Positions 24,230-34,969 of a DNA stretch of 64,000 bases are shown piece by piece. Each line of letters opens with the position of its first letter. Within the stretch, counting starts at the first letter, position 1. Source of the stretch: Acytostelium subglobosum LB1. Lineage: Eukaryota > Evosea > Eumycetozoa > Acytosteliales > Acytosteliaceae. The notes under the pieces were generated by a model. The model made no database searches. It had not been told where the DNA came from and saw only the letters and a list, made by a program, of their open reading frames with translations. The position numbers were made by a program, and so were the translations under genes. Location: positions 1,152,576 to 1,216,575 of the forward strand of contig NW_012236528.1 of the NCBI RefSeq assembly GCF_000787575.1. Reading direction: 5' to 3'.

Positions 24230-25831
24230 CTATGAGTTGGTATTGCGCTCAAACAAACATGATCCAAAGCATGATCGATCGTCTATCGTGTCATCGTCAT
24301 CGAGTAATCTCCAGAGGTCATCTTGTGTTGAATAGGAGTAGTTCTTGCCTTTTCCACCTAGTCTGTAAATGATATCGGTATATCGATCATATATTAATGG
24401 ACATTGTAAAAGCTTTAATGGACACTGAAGGCTAGTTGTTTGTTTGTTTGATAGAGTGAACTTGGTGAGTGCATAGCTCTTTGTCAACAAATAAATGTTG
24501 TCGCGACCATTATAGCAACTTTGATCCAGGTAGTCATTCAGTATGTCTTTGATTATCACTTTGCTGAGTCTCGTGTTTACGTTGAACGAGATTATATCTC
24601 TGTTGCCTTTCAGTGACTGTGTCTCTCCTCCAATGACAAGTAATGTCTCGCGATGGTAATGGACGCGGGCAAAGCCCATACCAAGAGGGAGCTGGCCAAC
24701 CTTCTTGAACTGCTGAGTGGAAATGTCGAAGCAATCAACTCTGTTGAGGAATTTGTCATCATCTGAACCACCGACAAGATATATGAGCTTATCACCATCA
24801 TAACAAGCTGAGATGGCGCGGCCTCCATCAACTCCATCGATGACGCCAGTATAAAGTTGCATGTTGGCATCCAGGGAGTATCTTAGGTAACTTTTTGGTG
24901 TTTCCTTTCCTCCAAACACATAGATATAATTGCCCGCATGGACTACTGATGAGGCTATATGTGTAAGGGGCAGGAGGGTATCTCTATGTGTCCATCTCGA
25001 TGATTCCAATGAGAGCACTGACAGAGACTTGTTACGCATTGAGAATATTTGAGAGAAGGCCACATCCCTGAAGCATGCTCCAATCTGTTTCTTGATGTCA
25101 CCCAGCTTGATGACATTGGCCGTGACCAGACATGCTTCCACCTTTGATGGCAAAGGATATCCTCCTTGATCAATGTACTTTGAATGATTCCTGATCATTG
25201 ACAACTGAGTGATATCATCATTTGTCACGATCATGTGGGCATCGTCGTTGTCACTCATCTCTGTCTCAGTCTGGGTCTGTGATGATACCAATGTACTATT
25301 AATGAACTGCTCGATTGATGAACATGATGTGATTGATGATATCACTTGTGATACAGCTGCTTGATCATTATTATTATTGTTGTTGTTGAGGTCGCCAAGT
25401 GATGAGGCAGAAGATGACGATGATGGGTCAATGATTTGATTGATATCATTGATCTCCTTGATGATGTTATTGATTGTTGATTGAATGTTCTCCATCTGTT
25501 CGATGATGGGTTTCTTTGCTTTGTGCTCTTGAGCGATGATCACCTTGATCAACTGTTCAAAGTGACTGGTGATCTCTGAATGATTCTGTTCGAGTGATTG
25601 ATATGATGAAGCACATTGCTGTAATGTAGACCAAAGTTGTTTCAACCTTGGCATACACCATAATGAGTTGTAATCCCTCTTTGCCATATTCCTTTTAATG
25701 TTGATAATATGATCAAATACATGACCCTTATGACCAACAGCCAAGCAAACAGGACATGACAACTCTTTACAATCTAAACATATAAACTCTGTCCTCATCT
25801 TATGTGTCTCGCAACATGTTGCCATTGTCAT
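24230..25831 (-). CDS. B-box / coiled-coil / kelch protein, copy 3
   Basis: A single exon of 533 codons. The B-box (about 6-42) has the full CETH, CLDC, CPVC, HKGH set. The coiled coil contains AKRDYNSLWCMPRLKQLWST, very close to copy 1. Blades include YIYVFGGKETP, LIYLVGGSDDD, TLLVIGGET and IIYRLGGKG. Flanked on both sides by inverted telomere-like arrays, unlike copies 1 and 2. The end RNTNS extends a few residues beyond the family end (SCLF). Confidence 0.85.
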   Translation of the reverse strand: MTMATCCETHKMRTEFICLDCKELSCPVCLAVGHKGHVFDHIINIKRNMAKRDYNSLWCMPRLKQLWSTLQQCASSYQSLEQNHSEITSHFEQLIKVIIAQEHKAKKPIIEQMENIQSTINNIIKEINDINQIIDPSSSSSASSLGDLNNNNNNNDQAAVSQVISSITSCSSIEQFINSTLVSSQTQTETEMSDNDDAHMIVTNDDITQLSMIRNHSKYIDQGGYPLPSKVEACLVTANVIKLGDIKKQIGACFRDVAFSQIFSMRNKSLSVLSLESSRWTHRDTLLPLTHIASSVVHAGNYIYVFGGKETPKSYLRYSLDANMQLYTGVIDGVDGGRAISACYDGDKLIYLVGGSDDDKFLNRVDCFDISTQQFKKVGQLPLGMGFARVHYHRETLLVIGGETQSLKGNRDIISFNVNTRLSKVIIKDILNDYLDQSCYNGRDNIYLLTKSYALTKFTLSNKQTTSLQCPLKLLQCPLIYDRYTDIIYRLGGKGKNYSYSTQDDLWRLLDDDDTIDDRSCFGSCLFERNTNS

Positions 25832-25902
25832 TGTCGTTGTCGTTATTGTATTATCTCTATCTCTATCTTTCTATCTCTTAGAATGACTTTGACTTGAATC
25901 AA

Positions 25903-25944
25903 ACCCTTACCCTTACCCTTGCCCTTGCCCTTGCCCTTGCCCTC
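25903..25944. repeat. telomere-like CCCTTACCC/CCCTTGCCC array
   Basis: Seven units, C-rich on the plus strand, lie between kelch copy 3 and the FNIP gene. It is inverted relative to 24133-24215. Confidence 0.8.
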
Positions 25945-26024
25945 ACACCAACTCGCTGACTTGGAAAAAATTTGATAATCTTTGTTTGAACTTCGCCAAG
26001 TCTTCTTTAATTAATCGACATGGA

Positions 26025-27608
26025 TCAACTCAAGGTTAGGTATTCAACTTTGTGGTTGACAGTGATCGATGGTGTCTTGAGTCTCTTCTTTACATCGTTG
26101 GAATATACAATGGCCATGTCTGAACTTATGCCACGTATCTGATAATTCCATCGACTGCATGTGACAATGTAGGTCGACGCGTTGGGGAAGGTCTTGATGA
26201 TTGCCTTAATATACAGTTCGTTGGTTTGAGGCAATCTGAAACCATCAATACCCTTTATCGCTTCCCAATTGATTATCAACGTGTCCACATGCTGAGTGAT
26301 CGGTGCTTGTGACCTCCGGTGAATGATCGGGTTGATTTCGTTCAAAGTCAGTGTCATCACTTGTTCCACACTTATAAATTGATAATTCAATTGATCCAAT
26401 GAGTGAGCGTTGAGATGTTTGAGTGATGGGAATGAGATTGCACTCGTTTGATTGCGTCCAATGGTCAGTGATGTGAGCGATGACGGTAACACATTAGCCG
26501 TGAGTATTTGATCAAACCCATCCCCAAACACTAGGCTGTTGATTGATGATGGCAGTGCTCCTGGTGCCAAAGTCTTATTGAATTGATTGCCAAGGGTCAG
26601 CGAGGTCAGTGAGTTGGGAAGCATTCCAGGTTGGATTGGGTGATTAAATCCAAGACCAAGAGTCAATGACTCAAGGGATTCCGGCAGACTGCCTTTGGTG
26701 ATCCCCAGTGCTAATCGAATATACCCCCGATTCATTCTCAATATCTTGAGTGAGCTTGGTAGTAGACCAATCTGAAATCCATAATTGATACTCTCTGTTG
26801 ACAATTCAATGAGTGAGTTGGGCAGCGCACCAATGTCAATATCCGGGACTATTGACTCCATTGTCAACTTGGTCAATGAGTTTTGGAATGTACCCACTTT
26901 GATCGATTGTGCAAAGTCTCTGCCAAGCTCCAGTGTGTTGAGTGAGCCAGGTAAGCATCCAGGTTTAGACAGTGACTTGTTGTACGATTCGCCAAGGAGC
27001 ATTGTCCGCAGCGATGCGGGCAACACACCAGGTTTGAACTCTTGGTTGTAAACTGATGTTTGTTGAGCCCTGAATGACAACAATGTCAGTGATTGGGGCA
27101 GCACATCAATGTTCAACGGTTGATTGTACTTTGCTCCAATGAAGAGTGATGTCAACCCTTTAGGCAATGAATCTAACTCGATGACCTGATTGTAATCCCT
27201 TCCAAATGTAACAGTCTTGATTGACAGTGGCAATATGTTTTGGGTGATCTGTTTGTTGAATAAGCGACCAAACAATACGCTTGTGTATTCATCCAATGAC
27301 TTTGTGATCTTGTTCAGATCAGCCGGTGTTTTGCATTTGAACTGATTCTCAATTGTACCAGTGATATTAATGGGAGTGTCGTCGACGATGGACATTGACA
27401 ATGAGTGTGAGTACTCATCATTGCGTTGATACTCTCTGATGTCATTGATTGAACGAGGTATGAATTGGAGTGGAAGTTGTCTTTTGTTGTACATCTCTAC
27501 AAACAATCGTTTACATGTCATTGCCAAACATATCATACCAATCAGATCATTATCACGTCTCATATGATCAATTATCAATCTTAACAATAATATTGGTATT
27601 GATATCAT
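26025..27608 (-). CDS. classical FNIP-repeat protein with F-box-like N-terminus
   Basis: A single exon of 527 codons. Residues 3-36 are F-box-like (IPILLLRLIIDHM, CLAMTCKRLF). About twelve 22-residue FNIP repeats of the form LPxSLxxLxxGxxFNxxIxxGx span roughly 110-400 (for example LPNSLTSLTLGNQFNKTLAPGA). FNIP repeats are LRR-like and are expanded in dictyostelids, often behind F-boxes; in other organisms F-box proteins are substrate receptors of SCF ubiquitin ligases. The repeats here are much closer to the classical consensus than those of the array that follows, so this is a separate subfamily. Confidence 0.87.
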   Translation of the reverse strand: MISIPILLLRLIIDHMRRDNDLIGMICLAMTCKRLFVEMYNKRQLPLQFIPRSINDIREYQRNDEYSHSLSMSIVDDTPINITGTIENQFKCKTPADLNKITKSLDEYTSVLFGRLFNKQITQNILPLSIKTVTFGRDYNQVIELDSLPKGLTSLFIGAKYNQPLNIDVLPQSLTLLSFRAQQTSVYNQEFKPGVLPASLRTMLLGESYNKSLSKPGCLPGSLNTLELGRDFAQSIKVGTFQNSLTKLTMESIVPDIDIGALPNSLIELSTESINYGFQIGLLPSSLKILRMNRGYIRLALGITKGSLPESLESLTLGLGFNHPIQPGMLPNSLTSLTLGNQFNKTLAPGALPSSINSLVFGDGFDQILTANVLPSSLTSLTIGRNQTSAISFPSLKHLNAHSLDQLNYQFISVEQVMTLTLNEINPIIHRRSQAPITQHVDTLIINWEAIKGIDGFRLPQTNELYIKAIIKTFPNASTYIVTCSRWNYQIRGISSDMAIVYSNDVKKRLKTPSITVNHKVEYLTLS

Positions 27609-27809
27609 CTTTATCTCGACACTATTATCCTCTATCTCTTTAAATATTACTTAAAAGAGTGATTGGTTGGCGCTTATTTTTTTGATCAAAAAACAGAACA
27701 AACCTGGAAAAATCCAGATCTTTCCATCTTTGGTCTTGTCAACTTTGACGCCAGTATTAGTCTTCATTCATTCATTCCATCATCAATATAACAAATACAA
27801 ATACATTGA

Positions 27810-29473
27810 ATGGATACATTACCACATATCGTACTTAAACATATTGTTGAACAACTTAAGGATAATGAGGATAGATTGATCTTGTCGCTGGTCTGCAAGA
27901 CATTGTTTGATCAACGTCATTCATACCTTCATTTTAACTTTGATGAACTGTCACATCAAGAGATTCAATATCAAGATTCATTCAATAATGATCAAGGCGA
28001 TGATGATGATGATCAAGAACATCAACAAGTCATCACACTCAACTCATACAAACAAATCATTCAAGATGATCTAGACAACAAGGCATTAGTCATCTTCATA
28101 ACAACCAATGAGGATGATGTCGATATGAATACAGGATATGACAGATCTTATTTGATTGGTATGCGTCCTGTCCTGGAATCATCCCACCTTCCCACTCACA
28201 CCCACCCACCCTCCCAATCAATCTATAAACAGATAACAGAATTAACAAGTACAATCATGATGAATGGATTGATAAAGTAATGAACCTTAAGAATATTCAA
28301 GTTATTGTGTTCTCTGATTGTATTGATAAGCCAATGGATCAGGAGTTCTGGGACAGTATGGGTACCATTATTGGATCTTTGAAGGAAAGGTTCCAATTCT
28401 TACAGATAACTCTTGAGCTGGTATCGTCCGACACTGCACCACTCAGTCATCTTCCAATCAATAGTCTAACTCTCAACATTGAAAGACATCCGAGTGTGGC
28501 CATCAACTCGAGGATGTTCCCGCCATCCCTCACCGATCTTGATATCAACTTCAGCGGTGGCTATGAGGTTGACACACACCTCGACCTGTCAGACCTGGAC
28601 TTGCTCACTACGATGAAGATTTCAAACTTGATCAGTCATCCACTCAACATGTCTCGTCTGCCACGCTCACTCACTGAGCTTATACTGTATAGTGACTTCA
28701 ATCAACATCTGACCAACCTCCCTCCCAGCCTCACCGCGCTGACAGTCAGCTCGTTCGCCTACCCCTTCACCGTGCACCATTCAGCTTTGAAGCGACTGTA
28801 CCTGCATGAATCGTCCAGCCTGGCCAACCTGCCCTATCCCCAACTGCGCGAACTCACCCTTGGGTCGATCAATGATGCTGGTCTGGCATCAATCAACTCG
28901 GACAACTTCCCCAATTTGGAAAAGCTCGTAGCTGGATTCATTCAGACCACTGGCATTGGACACATCGACCTGTCGACATTGCCCTCGTCACTCACAAGGC
29001 TGGAGATGAACCCTCATCGCAATGTGGTATCACTCCCCAGCAACGTCCAATCACTCTCCATCTCGTGTCTCATGGTTGAGCCCGATTGGTCAAGATTATG
29101 GTCGCCAGACACTTCGCTTCATACTCTTGCAATTGATAATTATAGTCCATCATTGAATGATGGTGACATTCCACTATCAGTAACATATCTTGAACTTAAT
29201 AATGATGGTAGTATAGATTTTGATAATATGACCTTGCCATCAATCAATAGTCTATCTTTACGTGGATGTTCAAATGAATACTTGTTGAATGTACTTGAAC
29301 AACTACCAAAAACAATTGGACGATTGGACTTTGAAGTAAACTATGTACCATACAACTTCCGAAGAATAACTTCAACATTATTCCTAAACATTCGGCCAAA
29401 CTTTGGACAGTCCGGCTTCATCCGCCTAGACGACATTCAATCATTCATCAACAATCAACCAGACAATAAATAA
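27810..29473 (+). CDS. F-box/FNIP-like array gene 1
   Basis: Exons 27810-28158 and 28233-29473 (phase-1 intron) give 529 residues. Exon 1 carries the F-box-like domain (3-36, LPHIVLKHIVEQL, LVCKTLFDQR), an acidic insert and LNSYKQII. Exon 2 has PMDQEFWD, then divergent LRR/FNIP-like units (LPRSLTELILYSDFNQHLTN, LPPSLTALTV) and the closing FRRITSTLFL and SGFIRLDDIQSF. This layout is shared by all members described below. The intact frame and family ends suggest a functional gene, presumably an SCF-type substrate receptor (inference from the F-box). It is transcribed away from the 26-kb FNIP gene. Confidence 0.85.
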
Positions 29474-29759
29474 ATAAATAATTTTGTTTGATCACATTAT
29501 TTATTATCTCTCCAATGACCTTGGGACAATTAGGATGGGGTGCTTCGGCAACAGGATGATGGATGCAGTGCCTCTCTGTCGTACTGTAATTGATTGACGA
29601 TTCTCTATCTCTTTTTGAAAGAAATTATGATTTCACATCAAATGTCTCAAAGGGTTGTTGTCGAAAAAGTCACAACTCTAGTTTGATAAAGTCACTTTTT
29701 CCAATTACGAATGTCGACTGAAGTTGCTAGCAATCACACTCAAGTCTTGAACGGCCGTT
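29474..29759. other. intergenic region
   Basis: Spacer with no gene seen. It contains GAAAAAGT/AAAGTCAC pieces and ends in the leader repeat of the next gene. Confidence 0.45.
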
Positions 29760-29781
29760 GAGATAAGAGATAGAGATAATA
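29760..29781 (+). promoter_or_regulatory. AGAGATA leader repeat before array gene 2
   Basis: Three GAGATA-like units lead directly into the ATG at 29783. The same arrangement precedes other array genes and the kelch genes. Confidence 0.5.
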
Positions 29782-29782
29782 G

Positions 29783-31351
29783 ATGGATACTTTACAATTT
29801 ACGTTGTTGAGTAATATTGTTGGATGGCTCGATAGGAATGTTGATCGATTGATGATCACTTTGGTGTGTAGACGATTGTTTGATCATCGTAGTTCATACT
29901 TACATTTCAACATATCAGCGGATGATATAATGATCAATGAAGATAATATATTACTACAATCATATAAACATATAATAATAAGAGATTTCAATATTAATAG
30001 ACCATTATCAATAATAATCGATTCAAATGGTCCTCAAGAAGATAGTATTGATCATATGTTCCAACGACATATCTCCATCAATGACCCAAGTGATTGGAAG
30101 TGCGAACTACTGAACATAACTCAATCAATCAACAAGATAATGTTCTATTCCAACTATTGGGAGACCGAGTTTGATCAATCATTCTGGGATGGTGGCGTCA
30201 CTCACTTGTTGAATCAGCTACGTGCAACACATGGACATTCACCACCATCACTTGAGATCACAGTTGATCTTGGATTCACAGAACTACCATCAATGCCCGA
30301 CATCCCCGTAGATAGGATGTTTATCGATATCGCAAGCAAACCCAATGCAATCATACATTCCAGCAAGATACCGAGATCATTGGTCTACCTCAGCGTGGTC
30401 ATGAAGCGAGGTCAGAGACTGGACACCAACATATACCTCACAGACTCAACATCAATCAAAGAGATGAAGATTGATAACCTGGTCGGTCATCCAATAGATG
30501 GGTCGGTGTTGCCAAGATCACTCACGAGTCTAACCATGGACGATAAGTTCGACGAGGAATTGATCAACCTTCCGCCCAGCCTCACATGTCTGACATTGTG
30601 CTCGCGAACCAATGGGCTCGTCGTTCATCATGCCCAGTTGAGACGATTGAATGTGATCAACTCGTACGCCCTCTCCCAAGACCTCCCCTACACACAACTA
30701 CGCGAACTCATCCTATGGTCAACCGAGGTCTCAAACCTCGTGCGCATCACATCGACCAACTACCCAATGTTGGAGAAATTGAACACTGGATTGATTGAAG
30801 GTCATTATGCTTCGATCAATCTATTATCACTTCCTTCGTCACTCACATGTTTGACAATCCAACCTGGAGGTAATTACGTCGCAGGACTTCCAGCTGGATT
30901 ACAACATCTAGTGATCATAAACACTCCTGGCAAAACAAGTATGGTACATATATCAACAACGTGGTCGCAATGTCCACCAATGTCCAATCTACATACTCTC
31001 GAACTGCACAACTATATCAACCCATTGGCTAATGGTGACATCCCTTCATCAGTAACAGATCTGTCTTTGCAATGCTCTATAAATGAATTGGATGACAGTG
31101 ATCACTTGTCGTTGTCATTTTTATTAGGATCACTTCGAAGATTGTCGTTGACCAGCTCCAAACACAATGTCTTGTACATTTTACAAAGACTACCAATCAA
31201 TATCCAAGACCTGGGTTTAAACGTTGGTGGCATAATGGGACCATACCATCTCCGACGACTGTCACCAACACTATTCATGCTCCATGATAATAATCGTCGT
31301 TATTGCTTCATTCACATTGACCAGTTAATCAATCGAATAAATAAAATATGA
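29783..31351 (+). CDS. F-box/FNIP-like array gene 2, intronless
   Basis: One open exon of 522 codons. It has the F-box-like start (LQFTLLSNIVGWL, LVCRRLFDHR), LQSYKHII, and the FDQSFWDGG form of the PMDQxFWD motif. The position where other members have their phase-1 intron reads straight through as HISINDPSDWKCE. The family end LRRLSPTLFMLHDNNRRYCFIHIDQL is intact. Either the intron was lost precisely, or a retrocopy or gene conversion removed it. It is otherwise typical, with repeats such as LPRSLTSLTMDDKFDEELIN. Confidence 0.83.
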   Translation: MDTLQFTLLSNIVGWLDRNVDRLMITLVCRRLFDHRSSYLHFNISADDIMINEDNILLQSYKHIIIRDFNINRPLSIIIDSNGPQEDSIDHMFQRHISINDPSDWKCELLNITQSINKIMFYSNYWETEFDQSFWDGGVTHLLNQLRATHGHSPPSLEITVDLGFTELPSMPDIPVDRMFIDIASKPNAIIHSSKIPRSLVYLSVVMKRGQRLDTNIYLTDSTSIKEMKIDNLVGHPIDGSVLPRSLTSLTMDDKFDEELINLPPSLTCLTLCSRTNGLVVHHAQLRRLNVINSYALSQDLPYTQLRELILWSTEVSNLVRITSTNYPMLEKLNTGLIEGHYASINLLSLPSSLTCLTIQPGGNYVAGLPAGLQHLVIINTPGKTSMVHISTTWSQCPPMSNLHTLELHNYINPLANGDIPSSVTDLSLQCSINELDDSDHLSLSFLLGSLRRLSLTSSKHNVLYILQRLPINIQDLGLNVGGIMGPYHLRRLSPTLFMLHDNNRRYCFIHIDQLINRINKI

Positions 31352-31507
31352 TGATCGATGGAAGAGTGATCACCGGAAGAGTGAACTTCAAAATATCTGG
31401 ATATTTCCTTGAACATTCCATTTTGGGCTCCAATGTCTTTGATCAACCTTTCATTCAATCCATCAATAAATTAATCAATCAATCATATATACATAGAGAT
31501 CACAATA

Positions 31508-33153
31508 ATGGATACAATTCCACTTACAGTTTTGAAACAGATTGTAGAGTATTTGAATGATAATGCTGATAGGTTGATCTTGTCATTGGTGTGTAGGAGA
31601 TGGTTTGATCAGAAACAATCATATCTTCACTTCAACACAACCAATCACATGTTCAATGAGGACAACATTACACTACACTCCTACAAACATATAATCAGTC
31701 AAGACTTTGACAACAAACCTTTATCAATTCTAGTCAAAACCAATCCATATGAAGATGAACAAATAAGTTTTAATCGATGTTTCACAACCAAGGGTATGTT
31801 TGTCCAACATTGTTGATCATAACGATCAGGGCGGGGCTGGGATAGTTCCAGCCTTGCCCGCCCCCACACACATACACTCACACTCGCACACACACTCTAC
31901 GATCATTCAAAGGAAAGAACAACAATGACATGTGGAAGAATGAAGTGAAGAGCATACCAAGGGTTGGTAGTATTACATTCGCAGATTGTTGGAAGGTACC
32001 ATTGGACAAGGTGTTCTGGGGTGATGTTTCTGGATTCTTGTTGGAGATGAAGGCAACTCATGGACCAGACCTAGAGATAAGTCTCGATCTTTCATCAAAA
32101 GACAGCATTCGACAACAAACAACATTACCGATTGATAGGTTGTACCTTGTGGAAGAGATGCCTGATTCAATCTTACACTCATCAATGCTGCCTCCAACCG
32201 TGACCAGTCTCGACTTCGCTCTGCACAGTGATGAACAAGTGGGCAAACAACTTGATCTGGCCGACTCAAATTCAATCAGAACATTGAGCATCACAAGCCT
32301 TCTCACGGAGCAGCCATTGGACGGCTCACGACTCCCTCGTTCACTCACTGAACTACGTTTATACAATGGGTTCTGCCAGCCGATGACCAACCTCCCTCCC
32401 AGCCTCACCAGCTTGTACCTTGGCACCCCGAACTACCCTTTCACCATCCACCATACACCTTTGATCCAGTTGTGGGTCAACCAATCAACGGCCCTCTCGA
32501 CCAGCCTCCCCTACATTAATCTCCGCGAGCTCATCCTCAAGTCAACCGATGTCATAGTGCTCGATCAGATCACTTCACTCAACTATCCTGTGTTGGAGAA
32601 GCTGATCACCGGATCGATTGTGGATGCGACTCCTTGCTCTCAACCAATCAATCTGTCGACACTTCCTACATCACTAACATGGTTGGAGATTGATCCAAAA
32701 CGAGCGACTACGCCCATTCCCGAGGGCGTCCAGCATCTCACCATCACATTCCCCAAGACCACAATGCTAGCGTTGTCCACAATACTATGCGACAAGCCAT
32801 CATCCAAACTTCATACATTGGTACTAAATTGTTATGGACGTAGATTGCAGGAGAGTGACATACCATCATCATTGACAAGTCTGACACTATATCAATACAA
32901 ACAACCATTGGATCAATGTGTGTTGAAGCCATCACTTCGCAACCTTGAGCTACCAGACAGTTCCGATCACATTGCAGCACAACTACAACAACTTCCAACT
33001 ACCATTGTGCAACTTGAAATATGTCTCCTCCGAGATCGAATCAAACTCAGACGACTGTCCCCAACACTCTTCCTACAATCTCATCACAACCTCGGTCAAT
33101 ATTGCTTCATTCACCTTGACACATTCTTACAGAGAATAAAAGAAATGAAGTAA
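31508..33153 (+). CDS. F-box/FNIP-like array gene 3
   Basis: Exons 31508-31793 and 31913-33153 give 508 residues, phase-1 intron. F-box-like domain MDTIPLTVLKQIVEYLNDNA with LVCRRWFDQK, then LHSYKHII. The fourth motif reads PLDKVFWGD instead of PMDQxFWD. The intron carries a GC-rich CCCGCCCC patch and a CA run. Family end LRRLSPTLFL and CFIHLDTFLQ is present. It reads as intact. Confidence 0.85.
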
Positions 33154-33360
33154 TAGTTGAGAGATGGTATGATTCCAGGTATTTGGAATGATTCCAACAT
33201 GTTGATCAAGGTCGTAAATCACTTGAATATCCAAGTGCTGTCTCACTTGGAAATAAAGTTTGATCAAATATGAGGTTCCAGCTCGCCTGGAAGACCACTT
33301 TTGATCTTTCACATTATTGTCAATCATTCCTTCAATCAAATTAAACAGATACATAACAGA

Positions 33361-34955
33361 ATGGATACACTGCCACATACTATATTGAGACAAATTGTTG
33401 ATGTGATTGAGGAGAATGTCGATAGATTGGTTGTGTCATTGTTGTGTAGGAGGTTGTTTGATCAAAGACATTCATATCTACGATTCAATACCAATGGATT
33501 CTTGGATGCACCTTACAAGTACAATGAAGATAAAGTCAATCTAAACTCTTACAAACAGATAATCAACGATGACTATAACAACAAACCAATAACAATATGC
33601 ATCAACACCCACCTTCAGAGTAAAGTCGAGCAATACGATCGATCATTCAACCTTAGTAAGTGTGTATTTTGAATGATATAATGTTTGAATGATTGATTGA
33701 CACTTTACATCTTATAGAGAAGGATGAATTATATAGTGATACATGGAGGAATGAAGTGTTGAGTATACCTCGAAGGATCAAGAGCATAAAGTTCAATGAT
33801 AGTCAAGGTTGTCCAATGGATCAGACATTCTGGGATGGTATGAGTGGCTTCTTTGACAAGCTTATGGCTAGGTGCAACAATGAGTATCCTACTATTGAGT
33901 TCTATCAGAAGAAGACAACATCACCAATACGCATACAAAGTCCAATCAATCGAATGCTAATGGAATGGGTGACGAATGACATCGTGCTTCCACCAACATT
34001 GACTCATCTGATTGTTATCTTTAACAGCATGGTTGGCATGGATGCCGGCCATCCACCCATTGACCTGTCATTACCTCAATCATCACTCCAAGATCTAATG
34101 ATTATCAGTGTGAACCCTCGACCAATGATGGACAGCATTATACAGCCCAGGTCACTTACAAAGCTACTTGTTGTCAGCTCGTTAGTTCAGACCTTACCAC
34201 AGGACTTTCCACCAAGCCTCACTGATCTGACCTTGTCCACAACGATCAATGAAACCATCCATCATCAACCTTTGATCAAGTTACAAGTGGAGACATTCCC
34301 AAAGCCTCCCAAAGTGCCCTACCCCAACCTCGTCCAGCTCATATTCAAATCAATGAGCTACAAGATATTGCAACACATCACATCAGACTTGTTTCCAGTG
34401 TTGGAGAAGTTGGTCTGTGGCGAAGTGGATGGCTCACCCGACACCAAATCAGTCGACTTGTCCAGACTTCCAGCGTCACTCAAACAATTGGACCTCACAC
34501 CTGTACATCGTCCAATATCATCACTCCCATCAAGTATTGAGAGATTGCGCATCTCATACAATCGATGTGTCAGCAAACATAACAGCAAAGTGGTCTTCAA
34601 GTTGTCCAACATGTTGACAAAGTCATGGCCAATTCAATCAAACATCAATTCACTTGACATTGATGTGTACCCATCATGGAGTTTGGATGGCACTGATATT
34701 CCAGAGTCGATAACAAACTTGAGATTGGAAGATTGCCTACACCCTATACCTTTGCTCCATCATTTGCCAATCACCATTGCTCGATTGGAAATCAATATCA
34801 AGACTACAAAGTATATTCTCATTCGGATATCAGCAACATTATTCCTGATCATCCATCAGGATTTCGTTCGTTCTGGATTCATTCATGTGGACATGCTTCA
34901 ATCATACATCCAGAAGCAACATTATCACATTCAATCAAATACCAAGGAAGCATAA
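33361..34955 (+). CDS. F-box/FNIP-like array gene 4
   Basis: Exons 33361-33655 and 33718-34955 give 510 residues. Exon 1 ends DRSFNL, and the intron has a GTAAGT donor. PMDQTFWDGMSGFFDKLM follows in exon 2. It is the near twin of the copy at 36654: the 5' leaders (aacagatacataacag), exon 1 and much of exon 2 match closely, showing a recent duplication. Its stop lies 15 bases from the converging stop of array gene 5. Confidence 0.85.
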
Positions 34956-34969
34956 TAATGAAGTATTTA

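Noticed and set aside
34935-34969. Extended tail of array gene 5 overlapping gene 4
   Set aside because: It depends on treating the lone N as a base; the other reading gives the conserved family ending.
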